Assembly: GCF_012395815.1 (NCBI RefSeq)
Contig: NZ_JAAZQQ010000007.1
Coordinates: forward strand, 182,656-246,655
Direction: 5' to 3'
DNA from: Roseicyclus persicicus
GTDB taxonomy: Bacteria > Pseudomonadota > Alphaproteobacteria > Rhodobacterales > Rhodobacteraceae
Length of the DNA: 64,000 nt
Positions 7,889-17,464 of the stretch are shown in pieces. The translations under genes and the position numbers were made by a program. The notes beneath the pieces were generated by a model. That model ran no database searches, was not told where the DNA came from, and was given only the letters and a program-made list of their open reading frames with translations. Positions within the stretch are counted from its first letter, which is position 1; every line of letters begins with the position of its first letter.

Positions 7889-9577
7889 TCAGCGTTCCAG
7901 CACGAAACCGCGCAGGGGCACGTAGGGGTCGGCGTCGTTCAGGAGCGGCGCGGGGCTGGTGCCCCGGACCCACATGTTCAGGTGCGTCTCGCGGCCCTGG
8001 TGGTTGTCGGGCTGGCCCGGCGCCCAGGCGGTGAAGCCCCAGGGCTCGCCGGTGACCCACATCCACTGGCTGCCCTGCCGGTAGCCGCCGAGCCATGGCC
8101 CGACGAGGTAGCGGCCCTGTTCCAGCGACCAGGCGGCGGGGTTGTTGGCCACGGCAAAGACGGCCTGCAGCTCCTCGGGGCTGGTGACGGTGGCGAGGTG
8201 CCCGCCCATCTGCTGCGCGCGCAGCTGCGCCTGGTCGAAGGTGATCCCCTCGGGCACCACCACCAGCTCGAACCGGCCGCCGGTCGGGGGCTGGGGCGGC
8301 TGCGGCGCCATCGCGCCGCCCGACACGCGGGTGCCGTTCCAGGTGCCGCTGCCGCTGCCCGAGGTGCGGGTGTAGCTGCCGGTGAAGCTGCGCCCGTCGG
8401 GCGACAGCTCGAAGCGGATGGTGCCGTAGTCGGTGCCGTTGTCCTCGATGTAGGTGCCGGTCAGGACCGAGCCCGACACGGTGCCGGCGATCTGCCCGCC
8501 CGAGCAGCAGGTGTAGCTGCCCGTCACGCTGGCGCCGGTCTGGTGGATCGTCAGGGTGCCGGCCGCGTCGGTGTTCCAGACCCCGCCGAAGCCCGCGCCC
8601 GCCACCGGCGGCTGCGGCTGCGGCGGCGGCGCGGCGCCCCCGATCGCCGCGGCCTGCAGGTTCAGCGTGGCGGGGCAGGGCGTGGGCCCGTAGGTGCCGA
8701 CCCACACGTCGACCCGCCCCTCCAGCGCCGTCGGCGGCACCAGCGAGATCGCGGGGTCGAGGTTGCCGTGCCCGTCGTCGTTGAAGTGCCACAGCCCGTC
8801 GGGGGTGCGCACCAGCATGGTCGAGTCGCACTGCGCGTCCACGGTCAGGTCCAGCCGCTGCCCCTGCATCCCCGACAGGTAGAAGCTGTAGGCGGGTGCC
8901 GGGTTGGCGTAGCCGGTCGTGCCGACGATGCCGCAGTCCGCCAGCCGGGTGCTGCCCGAGGCCTGCACCGGCAGGCTCTGCCGGGTCCAGAGCTGCTGGG
9001 CGGAAAAGGCGATGGTCTGGCCGGACAGGGACGGGTTCGGGCAGCCCGCCGCGGCGCCGCCCTGCGGCACGTCGCCCGCCTCGTCCGCCACGCCGGGGCC
9101 GCGGGCGGTCCGGAAGGTGATCGTTGCGGGGCAGCTGCCGCCGCCATAGGTGCCGATCCAGACATCCACCCGCCCGTTCAGGCGGCCCGGCCCGGTGATC
9201 GTCAGCTCCGGCATCAGGCTGCCGCCCGAATCGTCGTCGAAGACCCAGCCGCCGTCCGGCGTGTGCAGGAGCAGCGTCGAATCGCAGTCCGACTGCACCC
9301 CCACCGTCAGGGCGTAGCCGTCCATCATCGACAGGTGCAGCGACATCGTGGCTGCGTCGGCCGCGTAGCCGCGCGCGCCGGGGATGCCGCAGGCCGACAG
9401 GTCGCTGCCCCCCGTGGCCGCGGCCGAGAACGCCTGCCCGGCATAGAGATCGGCGCCGGCGTAGCTGAAGGCCGGCCCCGGGTAGAGCGACGAGGGGCAG
9501 GCCTCGGCGGCGGCGGCCGTGACCAACAGGCCGGCCGCGACGGCGAGGGCGGTCCAGGGGCGGGACGGGAGACTCAT
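7889..9577 (-). CDS. Secreted repeat protein ending in a C-type-lectin-like domain
   Basis: A 562-residue exported protein. It has a signal peptide (about 1-25), four-cysteine repeat 1 (27-156; Cys27/63/98/149), repeat 2 (179-308; Cys179/215/250/301), a proline-rich linker, and a beta domain (about 328-417) of the GVWNTDAAGTLTI...GSYT type with a CC pair. It ends in a C-type-lectin-like region (433-562) in which GGHLATVTS, WLGGYR and MWVTGEPWGFTAWAPGQPDN are readable. The start at 9577 has an AGAGG ribosome-binding site eight bases upstream; an ATG two codons earlier is too close to it. It is paralogous to the downstream gene, which starts 87 bases after its stop, so they probably form an operon. 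Likely role: extracellular or outer-surface binding, ligand unknown. Confidence 0.82.
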   Translation of the reverse strand: MSLPSRPWTALAVAAGLLVTAAAAEACPSSLYPGPAFSYAGADLYAGQAFSAAATGGSDLSACGIPGARGYAADAATMSLHLSMMDGYALTVGVQSDCDSTLLLHTPDGGWVFDDDSGGSLMPELTITGPGRLNGRVDVWIGTYGGGSCPATITFRTARGPGVADEAGDVPQGGAAAGCPNPSLSGQTIAFSAQQLWTRQSLPVQASGSTRLADCGIVGTTGYANPAPAYSFYLSGMQGQRLDLTVDAQCDSTMLVRTPDGLWHFNDDGHGNLDPAISLVPPTALEGRVDVWVGTYGPTPCPATLNLQAAAIGGAAPPPQPQPPVAGAGFGGVWNTDAAGTLTIHQTGASVTGSYTCCSGGQIAGTVSGSVLTGTYIEDNGTDYGTIRFELSPDGRSFTGSYTRTSGSGSGTWNGTRVSGGAMAPQPPQPPTGGRFELVVVPEGITFDQAQLRAQQMGGHLATVTSPEELQAVFAVANNPAAWSLEQGRYLVGPWLGGYRQGSQWMWVTGEPWGFTAWAPGQPDNHQGRETHLNMWVRGTSPAPLLNDADPYVPLRGFVLER

Positions 9578-9637
9578 GATCATCACCTCTGACAAGTGTT
9601 GCACATGAAACTCTCCGGTCCGCGGCGGGCCCCGGCA

Positions 9638-9651
9638 TTGACCCAGGTCAA
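9638..9651. promoter_or_regulatory. FNR/FnrL-type binding site
   Basis: TTGACCCAGGTCAA fits the FnrL consensus TTGAY-N4-RTCAA at every specified position, and the symmetry extends one base on each side. Its centre is 67 bases upstream of the secreted lectin-like gene (start 9577), compatible with an activating site near -41.5 and a short leader. lon is the other flanking gene but is nearly 300 bases away. Confidence 0.55.
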
Positions 9652-9716
9652 TCGCGCCCGGCGAAACCGGCGCGGCGTCCCGTCCTGGCCCGTCCGGGGC
9701 CGAGGGGGGCGTCGGT

Positions 9717-9736
9717 CCACAGCATTTTGTGGGGCG
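9717..9736. promoter_or_regulatory. Palindromic motif CCACAGCATTTTGTGGGGCG
   Basis: An imperfect palindrome (CCACA...TGTGG) in the region between the lectin-like gene and lon. The same 20-base pattern, CCACARCATYTTGTRGGGCG, recurs at 13383-13402. The core resembles NrdR boxes (ACACWATATATWGTGT) at 11 of 16 positions, but no partner box 31 bases away is evident here. Confidence 0.35.
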
Positions 9737-9818
9737 GGGCAGGGCGCACCGCTATCCCTCCCTTGCACGCCGGCCGCGGGGGGCGCATGGTAATGCCGAA
9801 CGGGTGAGGCCGCCGGCA

Positions 9819-9861
9819 GTTGAAACCCCCCGCCGCGCGCCCCAAGTTAAGGCATCCTTAC
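9819..9861 (+). promoter_or_regulatory. Candidate lon promoter: sigma-32-like with adjacent CtrA-like site
   Basis: GTTGAAA (9819-9825), 14 bases, then CCCCAAGT (9840-9847) is close to the heat-shock consensus CTTGAAA-N13-15-CCCCATNT, which would suit lon. Overlapping its downstream end is TTAA-GGCATCC-TTAC (9847-9861), one base off a full CtrA site TTAA-N7-TTAA. Both are pattern matches only. The rest of 9605-9933 holds no gene that I can see. Confidence 0.4.
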
Positions 9862-9933
9862 CCGGAGGGGGCCACGGCGGCTGCGCAGCCAGGGCCCGGC
9901 CCCCTTGCCAAGACCAAGGAAGGCGAACGCCAA

Positions 9934-12327
<2,394 letters not shown>

Positions 12328-12365
12328 TCCCGCCCGGCCCGGCAAGGGCCACGGACAAAAGAAGA

Positions 12366-12397
12366 GGGGCGCGCCGACCGGATCGGCGCGCCCCTTT
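12366..12397 (+). terminator. Rho-independent terminator after lon (also 3' of the convergent small gene)
   Basis: A perfect 12-bp stem, GGGGCGCGCCGA / TCGGCGCGCCCC, with a 5-base loop followed by TTT, 38 bases after the lon stop. A closely similar stem follows the second copy of the 69-residue gene, so this hairpin probably belongs to the duplicated unit as well. Confidence 0.85.
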
Positions 12398-12402
12398 CCT
12401 GT

Positions 12403-12446
12403 CGTCAGGCGGGATACATGGATCCCCGCGTCAGGCGGGATACATG
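12403..12446. repeat. 18-bp direct repeat at the 3' end of small gene copy 1
   Basis: CGTCAGGCGGGATACATG occurs at 12403-12420 and again at 12429-12446. The second copy contains the last codons and stop (Met-Tyr-Pro-Ala-stop) of the 69-residue gene; the first repeats that end just beyond it. It looks like a short local duplication, possibly a trace of the rearrangement that made the tandem gene pair. Confidence 0.8.
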
Positions 12447-12640
12447 AACATGTCCGAGCCGCGGTTGATCGTCAGGATCAGGAAGATCATGAACAGGATC
12501 GGCACCAGCAGGTGCCCCTGGTCCTCTTCCATCCCGCTGCGGATGGTCTCGACCGACATTTGCGGCTGCAGGCTTTGCGCCTGAACCGAGGCCGCGGTCA
12601 GCGACAGGCCGACGAACGCGGCGATTACCGTCTTTTTCAT
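12431..12640 (-). CDS. 69-residue exported/membrane protein, copy 1
   Basis: A small protein of unknown function. It has a lysine-rich start and hydrophobic segment resembling a signal peptide (1 to about 22, ending SVQAQS), an acidic middle (SVETIRSGMEEDQGH) and one membrane helix (about 45-59, LLVPILFMIFLILTI). The C-terminus is SDMFMYPA. It is almost identical to the gene at 12980-13189: residues 1-63 are the same and the DNA differs at only two silent positions across that stretch. The ATG at 12640 is the only start shared by both copies; the ribosome-binding site is weak. It might be a periplasmic-facing subunit or regulator of a membrane complex, but nothing visible assigns one. Confidence 0.75.
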   Translation of the reverse strand: MKKTVIAAFVGLSLTAASVQAQSLQPQMSVETIRSGMEEDQGHLLVPILFMIFLILTINRGSDMFMYPA

Positions 12641-12979
12641 TCCGTGATGTCCCCAAGGTAGTCGTAGCAGATCGGGCCAGTCTTGCCCTGTCCGTTCCTG
12701 CGTCAAGGAATTTCTCGCCCGTGACGGCCTTTGCCGTCGTCCGGTGATGCGCCCCAGTGACAGCGCCGCGCCGCCCCCTGCGCGGCCGGTCGTGCCTGCG
12801 CCCGCAGGACGGCACGCCCGTTTTTCACGGCCCTCACCGGCCCATGCCACAGCTCGTGCTGCCGTGGCTCAGGGGCGCGCGGCAGGGGTGCGGACAGCAC
12901 GACGTTCCGCCCCGCACGCGCGGGACGAACGCGGCTCAAGGCGCGCGCCGAGCGGGTCGGCGCGCCCCCGGTCCCTTTG
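12641..12979. other. Spacer between the duplicated small genes, no gene seen
   Basis: The first 75 bases are the duplicated upstream region of copy 1 (promoter candidate, TTGACG on the minus strand). The remainder is GC-rich without a credible coding frame. A hairpin at 12943-12965 closes the region on the side of copy 2. Confidence 0.6.
12943..12965 (-). terminator. Stem-loop downstream of small gene copy 2
   Basis: A 9-bp stem (GCGCGCCGA / TCGGCGCGC) with a 5-base loop, 15 bases past the stop of the minus-strand gene ending at 12980. It shares its core with the stem at 12366-12397. A T-run is lacking on the minus strand, so termination strength is uncertain. Confidence 0.5.
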
Positions 12980-13189
12980 TCAGAAGGGGCCCTGGAAGTA
13001 ATCGGAACCGCGGTTGATCGTCAGGATCAGGAAGATCATGAACAGGATCGGCACCAGCAGGTGCCCCTGGTCTTCCTCCATCCCGCTGCGGATGGTCTCG
13101 ACCGACATTTGCGGCTGCAGGCTTTGCGCCTGAACCGAGGCCGCGGTCAGCGACAGGCCGACGAACGCGGCGATTACCGTCTTTTTCAT
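12980..13189 (-). CDS. 69-residue exported/membrane protein, copy 2
   Basis: Second copy of the small protein described at 12431-12640: same start (MKKTVIAAFVGLSLTAASVQ), same acidic linker and same single membrane helix. Only the last six residues differ (YFQGPF against MFMYPA). The upstream 75 bases resemble those of copy 1, so both are probably expressed from related promoters reading leftward. The presence of a signal-like segment plus a second helix would place the acidic middle outside the cytoplasm or, if the first segment is not cleaved, make a two-helix hairpin. No homologous family is recognised. Confidence 0.75.
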   Translation of the reverse strand: MKKTVIAAFVGLSLTAASVQAQSLQPQMSVETIRSGMEEDQGHLLVPILFMIFLILTINRGSDYFQGPF

Positions 13190-13698
13190 TCCGTGATGTC
13201 CCCAAGGTAGTCGAAGCAGATTGGTGCAGTCTTGGCCTACCCGTTGCGGCGTCAAGGTTTTTTTGCCCCGGGGGGCCGGGCGCGACCGACTGCCGACCGG
13301 GCCGGGGTGCGCCGCGCGCCGTCGATGGTGATCCCGGCGCGAAGCAGGGTGCCCGAACATCTTGGTGAGCAGGCGGTCGCATCCACAACATCTTGTAGGG
13401 CGTTGTTGGCGGATCCGGCGGGTCGCGGCTTCGGCGCTCCGGCGGGCGGCCCTGCGCCGGTGATCCCGGCGGCCCCCGCGCGCGCCGCCCGCGACCGCCG
13501 CACCCACTGCGCAGGGCAGGGCCGCCCCCGGGCGACCGCCGCCCGCCATGCCGCCGCACGGGTGATTCTCGCGGCGCGGCCCGGCCTGTGGCCCCTGTGC
13601 CGCTCCGGGCGGCAATATGCCCGGATCGGGGCCGAATCCCCTTGGTCTCTGCCGGGTCCGCGGGCAACCTGCGGAAAACACAGGCTGAAAGCCGAGGC
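13190..13698. other. Intergenic region of about 0.5 kb, no gene seen
   Basis: Lies between the leftward 69-residue gene and the rightward deacetylase gene. It contains the small-gene promoter region (to about 13265) and a pair of similar AACATCTTG boxes 31 bases apart (listed separately). Frames here lack ribosome-binding sites and look like GC-driven spurious frames. Confidence 0.6.
13352..13398. promoter_or_regulatory. Pair of NrdR-like boxes 31 bp apart
   Basis: CCCGAACATCTTGGTG (13352-13367) and CCACAACATCTTGTAG (13383-13398) share AACATCTTG and are offset by exactly 31 bases, the spacing typical of paired NrdR boxes. Individual matches to ACACWATATATWGTGT are moderate (about 6 and 12 of 16). 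Which flanking gene would respond is unclear; they lie 163-210 bases upstream of the 69-residue gene and 300-350 upstream of the deacetylase. Confidence 0.35.
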
Positions 13699-14472
13699 AT
13701 GTTCGGGCCGTTCCGCATAGACCGCCGCAGCCTCCTCCTTGGGGGGAGCGCGATGCTCGCCGCCCCGGCGCTGGCCCGGCCGGCGCAGGCCCAGCAGGCG
13801 CGCGCGGCGGCCGGACCTCTGGCGGCGCCCACCCCGATCACCGTCACCCGTGTCCGCACCGCCCGGCCGGTGCTGGCCCTGACCTTCGACGACGGCCCGC
13901 ACCCGACGCTGACGCCCGAGCTGCTGGACATGCTCGCCGCGCGCGACATCCGGGCGACCTTCTTCGTCATCGGCAACCGCGTCGCGCGCCAGCCCGAGCT
14001 GACGCGCCGCATCGCCGACGAGGGGCACGAGATCGGCAACCACACCTGGTCGCACCCCAGCCTGTTCGGCCTGTCCGACGCCGCGCTGCTGAGCCAGCTC
14101 GACCGCACCTCGGTGGCGATCGACGACGCGGTCGGCCGGCCGCCCGTCACCATGCGCCCGCCCTACGGCAACCTCTACCCGCGCCAGCGCGCCCTGATCC
14201 ACGCCGAGCGCAACCTGCCCACGGTGCTGTGGTCGGTCGACCCCGAGGACTGGCGCCGCCCCGGCTCGGCGGCGGTGGCCAGCCGCATCCTCGGGGCCAG
14301 CCACCCCGGCGCGCTGATCCTGGCCCATGACATCATCGCCGCCACCGTGCGCGCCATGCCCGCCACGCTGGACGGGCTGATCGCGCGGGGCTACCAGTTC
14401 GTGACCGTGTCCGAGCTGATCGGCTGGCCGCGATGGGACAGCCGCAACCTGCGCCTCGCCGCGCGCAGCTGA
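13699..14472 (+). CDS. Polysaccharide deacetylase (NodB homology), Tat-exported
   Basis: A 257-residue carbohydrate esterase family 4 protein that removes acetyl groups from a polysaccharide or peptidoglycan outside the cytoplasm. A twin-arginine signal (IDRRSLLLGGSAML, residues 7-20) heads the chain. NodB motifs follow: TFDDGPHPTLT with Asp64/Asp65, then HEIGNHTWSHPSL with the metal-ligand pair His115/His119, then MRPPYGN and a C-terminal LAHD segment. Metal-binding and catalytic residues are intact. The substrate cannot be told from sequence. The ATG at 13699 is the first that keeps a proper Tat signal. It is followed by a small HU-like gene on the same strand, separated by 97 bases. Confidence 0.92.
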   Translation: MFGPFRIDRRSLLLGGSAMLAAPALARPAQAQQARAAAGPLAAPTPITVTRVRTARPVLALTFDDGPHPTLTPELLDMLAARDIRATFFVIGNRVARQPELTRRIADEGHEIGNHTWSHPSLFGLSDAALLSQLDRTSVAIDDAVGRPPVTMRPPYGNLYPRQRALIHAERNLPTVLWSVDPEDWRRPGSAAVASRILGASHPGALILAHDIIAATVRAMPATLDGLIARGYQFVTVSELIGWPRWDSRNLRLAARS

Positions 14473-14569
14473 ACCGCGGCGGCCTCTGGCGTTTTTCCCA
14501 GAATGCCCTAGCCTTGGCCGCGACCCCGGCGATCCGCGCCGCGGCACGGATTCGGAGAGGGACAGGACC

Positions 14570-15082
14570 ATGGCGACACGCAAGGGCCCGGGCAAGGAGA
14601 CTGTCGAGGGCGGGGTCGGCAAGGCCACCCCGGCGGGGCGGACGCGGCGGGTGCCGCGGGCCAAGGTGCCCGCGCCCAAGCCCGACCCCGCCCCCGAGAC
14701 CGCCGCCGCGCGCCGGGCGCACCTGCGCGCCGTCGAGACGGCCGAGGCCGCCGACCCCGAGACCGCCGCGCCCGCGGCGCCCGATGACGGCACCGTCCGC
14801 CGCTCGGACCTGATCGAGGCGGTGGCGGCGCGGACCGCGCTCAAGCGCTCGGACGCCAAGGTGGTGATCGACCTGGTGCTGGACGAGATCGGCCGCGCGC
14901 TCGACCGCAGCGACGAGCTGGCGCTGACGCCCCTCGGCAAGCTGTCGGTGAAGAAGCGCAAGCCCGACGCCAGCGGCCCCGACATCCTGACCGTGCGGGT
15001 CCGCCGGCCGCGGGACGCGGGCGCCGAGGCGGGTGCCGATGGGGGCGAAACCCCCCTTGCGGACCCCGGCGAGGATGGCTAA
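14570..15082 (+). CDS. HU-family DNA-binding protein with long N-terminal tail
   Basis: A 170-residue protein. The first 75 residues are low-complexity, rich in Lys, Pro, Ala and Glu (RTRRVPRAKVPAPKPDPAP). The rest, from RRSDLIEAVAARTALKRSDAK (about 77) to KRKPDASGPDI, matches the HU/IHF fold including the VxxxLDEI helix and the LTPLGKLSVKKRK strand. The classical beta-arm tip (RNP) is shortened, so DNA binding may differ from true HU. Probably a nucleoid-associated protein. The ATG at 14570 is preceded by GAGAGGGACAGG. A tRNA-Val gene follows 17 bases after the stop. Confidence 0.85.
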   Translation: MATRKGPGKETVEGGVGKATPAGRTRRVPRAKVPAPKPDPAPETAAARRAHLRAVETAEAADPETAAPAAPDDGTVRRSDLIEAVAARTALKRSDAKVVIDLVLDEIGRALDRSDELALTPLGKLSVKKRKPDASGPDILTVRVRRPRDAGAEAGADGGETPLADPGEDG

Positions 15083-15099
15083 AGACCACCGCACCCGGC

Positions 15100-15174
15100 G
15101 GGTGATTAGCTCAGTGGTAGAGCGCTTCGTTCACATCGAAGATGTCGGGAGTTCGAATCTCTCATCACCCACCA
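15100..15174 (+). tRNA. tRNA-Val (anticodon CAC)
   Basis: Complete cloverleaf: acceptor GGGTGAT pairs with ATCACCC, anticodon stem CTTCG/CGAAG encloses TTCACAT (anticodon CAC), and the T-arm is GGGAG-TTCGAAT-CTCTC. The CCA end (15172-15174) is encoded. Confidence 0.96.
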
Positions 15175-15196
15175 CCTCCCCCTGTTCCGCCCGTCG

Positions 15197-15661
15197 TCAG
15201 AGCCGCATCAGGTAGCTCTGCTCGCCGTCGCAGACGAGCACGCCGTCCTGGTTGTGGATCGTCACCGCCACCGTCAGCACGCCGGTTGTGCGCTGCGGCT
15301 CCAGCCGGGTGATCTCGAAGGCGGGGTAGAGCGTGTCGCCGCAATGGACCGGCGCCAGGAAGCGCGAGGATTGCGCGACGAACCCGATCAGCGCCTCGCC
15401 CATCTGGTGGGCCAGCGGGCTCGCCCCGATCGCGGCCTGGATCAGCGTCTGGTAGCCATGCGCCAGCAGGTCGCGGTGCCCGGCGCGGGCGCAGTAGGCG
15501 CGGTCGTAGTGGATCGGGTGGTTGTCGCCCGAGGCGGCCTGGAAGGCGGCAAAGACGCCCTCGGTCATGGTGCGCGACGGCGCGCGGAACACCTCGCCCA
15601 GGCGGAAGTCGGCGAAGGGGCGTGGTGCGTGGGTGCGGTGCAGGGCAGGGTCGAAGGACAT
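15197..15661 (-). CDS. MaoC-family dehydratase/hydratase
   Basis: A 154-residue hot-dog-fold enzyme of the R-specific enoyl-CoA hydratase (MaoC) group. The hydratase-2 signature is complete: FAAFQAASGDNHPIHYD, with catalytic Asp46 and His51. The GYQTLIQAAIGA and FLAPVHCGDTLY stretches also fit the family. It likely acts on an acyl-CoA substrate in the cytoplasm, but the pathway is not indicated by neighbours, since it is a lone minus-strand gene between two tRNA-Val genes. The ATG at 15661 precedes the conserved domain directly. Confidence 0.92.
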   Translation of the reverse strand: MSFDPALHRTHAPRPFADFRLGEVFRAPSRTMTEGVFAAFQAASGDNHPIHYDRAYCARAGHRDLLAHGYQTLIQAAIGASPLAHQMGEALIGFVAQSSRFLAPVHCGDTLYPAFEITRLEPQRTTGVLTVAVTIHNQDGVLVCDGEQSYLMRL

Positions 15662-15731
15662 CGGCGGGGCGCTCCGGGCACCGGCCCCGGGCTTGCGCGG
15701 CGCGACGCCAGCGGCTAAGCCCGCGCCCGGC

Positions 15732-15807
<76 letters not shown>

Positions 15808-15891
15808 GCTCCCGCCCGCTGTCGCAGCCGTGATCCCGCGCCGCCGCCCGCCGCATTGCGGCGCGCCCCGCGGCGCGCTAGCTCCTCGCCC

Positions 15892-17325
15892 ATGTCGCCG
15901 CTTCCCGCCCCCGTCATCGGCCCGATCCTGATCCTCGACGACGTGGCCGGGGGCCGGATGCGCCTGTCCGCGCTGGTCCTGTCCGAGGGCGCCGCGCCGC
16001 CCCCGCCGGTGGAGCTGGAGACGGGCGCCGTGGCCCTGCAGGCGCTGGCCGCCTGGGACGGGGTCACGGTCTGGCGCGCGCGCTTCGACCGGCCCGCCGA
16101 CCGGCCCTCAAGCTACCGCTGGAACGGCACCGACCACGCGCTGCAGGGCGACCTGACCGGCGACCTGCGGCTGGCCTACGTGTCGTGCAACGGCGAGGAG
16201 GTGGGCGACCTCGACCGCGAAGGCTCCGAGCGCAACGCGATGTGGGCGCGGCTGTGCGAGGCGCACCGCCGGCGGCCGCTGTCGCTGCTGCTGCATGGCG
16301 GCGACCAGGTCTATGCCGACGAGGCGACCGAGGGGCACGAGCTCAGCCATGACTGGCCCGCGCGGCTGCCGGCCGACCCCTCGGCGGCGGCGCTGGCCGG
16401 CCTGCGCCGGCACCTGCGCGCGCGGTTCCTCGCCCGCTATGCCGCCCTCTATGCCGCGCCCGAGTTCGCCTGGCTGGCCGCCCGCGTGCCCTCGCTGATG
16501 CAGTGGGACGACCACGACATCTGCGACGGCTGGGGGTCGCTCCGGCGGTCGCGGACCTATTCGCCGGTGGGCCAGACCCTGTTCGCGGTCGCGCGGGAAA
16601 GTTTCCTCCTGTTCCAGCAGGCGGCAGTCGACGGCGACCTGCCGGCGCGCTTCGCCGATCCCGCCGGCCTGCACCTGGGCTGGGCCGTGCACGCGCCGGG
16701 TCTGCGCCTGCTGGCGCCCGATCTGCGGTCGGAACGGACGCGGCGGCAGATCCTCGGCCCGGGCGGCTGGGCGATGATGGAGGCCGAGGCCGCGCGCCCC
16801 GCCGAGGGCCACAGCTTCCTGATGTCGAGCGTGCCGCTGCTGGGGCCGCGCCTGTCGCTGCTCGAGGCGCTGATGGTCGCCATCCCGCGGATGCAGCGCT
16901 ACGAGGACGACCTGCGCGACCAGTGGCAGAGCCGCGCCCACCGCGACGAATGGCGGCGGATGCTGCGCCTCGTGCGCGACCTCGCCCGGACCGACGGGCA
17001 CGACATCACCGCCGTCTCGGGCGAGATCCACCTGGCCACGCGGGCGGTGATGGACCTGGGGCAGGGGCTGGTGCTGAACCAGCTGGTTGCCTCGGGCATC
17101 TCGCACCGCGCCCCGCCGAGGGCCTGGGCGCGGGTGCTCGGGGCGCTCGCCGCGCTTGGGGAAGACCCGTTGCCGGAAAACCCGATCCGGGTGGCGCGGC
17201 TGCCGGGCCAGCGGTCGCGCTACATCGCCGAGCGGAACTACCTGCTCCTGGAGCGGGAGGGCGACGCCTGGCAGGCGCGGTGGGAGCTGGAGGCCAGCGG
17301 GCTGACGCCGCCGCTGGCGCTGTGA
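15892..17325 (+). CDS. PhoD-like alkaline phosphatase-family protein
   Basis: A 477-residue protein of the PhoD-like phosphatase group. Metal-centre motifs are visible: RLAYVSCNGEE, LLLHGGDQVYADE, LMQWDDHDICDGWGS and TAVSGEIHLATRAV, the usual order of the calcineurin-like PhoD fold. No signal peptide is apparent, so an intracellular phosphodiesterase or phosphatase is more likely than the classical secreted PhoD. It starts 84 bases after tRNA-Val(TAC). The ATG at 15892 (CGCCC-ATG-TCGCCG) begins a sensible N-terminal beta domain. Substrate unknown. Confidence 0.88.
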   Translation: MSPLPAPVIGPILILDDVAGGRMRLSALVLSEGAAPPPPVELETGAVALQALAAWDGVTVWRARFDRPADRPSSYRWNGTDHALQGDLTGDLRLAYVSCNGEEVGDLDREGSERNAMWARLCEAHRRRPLSLLLHGGDQVYADEATEGHELSHDWPARLPADPSAAALAGLRRHLRARFLARYAALYAAPEFAWLAARVPSLMQWDDHDICDGWGSLRRSRTYSPVGQTLFAVARESFLLFQQAAVDGDLPARFADPAGLHLGWAVHAPGLRLLAPDLRSERTRRQILGPGGWAMMEAEAARPAEGHSFLMSSVPLLGPRLSLLEALMVAIPRMQRYEDDLRDQWQSRAHRDEWRRMLRLVRDLARTDGHDITAVSGEIHLATRAVMDLGQGLVLNQLVASGISHRAPPRAWARVLGALAALGEDPLPENPIRVARLPGQRSRYIAERNYLLLEREGDAWQARWELEASGLTPPLAL

Positions 17326-17464
17326 TCCCATTCGTGCGCGGGCGCACTTTTGCGGGCACGGCAGTGTGAACCGTGACACAGCGCACAGAAGCTGTGGAAT
17401 ATTCGGCCTCCGCAGACGGGCAGACCTCGCCTAGCTTGGGTGTATCCCGATCCAGGAGGCCGCC

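Larger units (their letters stand above)
12431..13265. repeat. Tandem duplication carrying the 69-residue gene
   Basis: Two units offset by 549 bases: about 12431-12716 and 12980-13265. Homology covers the coding region (nearly identical) and about 75 bases of upstream sequence, including TTGACG and the CCTTGGGGACATCACGGA leader, which is somewhat diverged. Similar GC-rich stems lie downstream of each copy (12366-12397 and 12943-12965). Better conservation of the coding part than the flanks suggests selection or gene conversion. Confidence 0.85.

Noticed and set aside
5262..9638. 1458-codon open frame on the minus strand
   Set aside because: It overlaps tgt and both secreted repeat-protein genes in a different frame; composition is arginine/proline/alanine-rich and domain-free.
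12431..13189. The two small genes as a toxin-antitoxin pair
   Set aside because: They are near-identical to each other rather than complementary partners, and have signal-like segments; no antitoxin-like DNA-binding gene is present.
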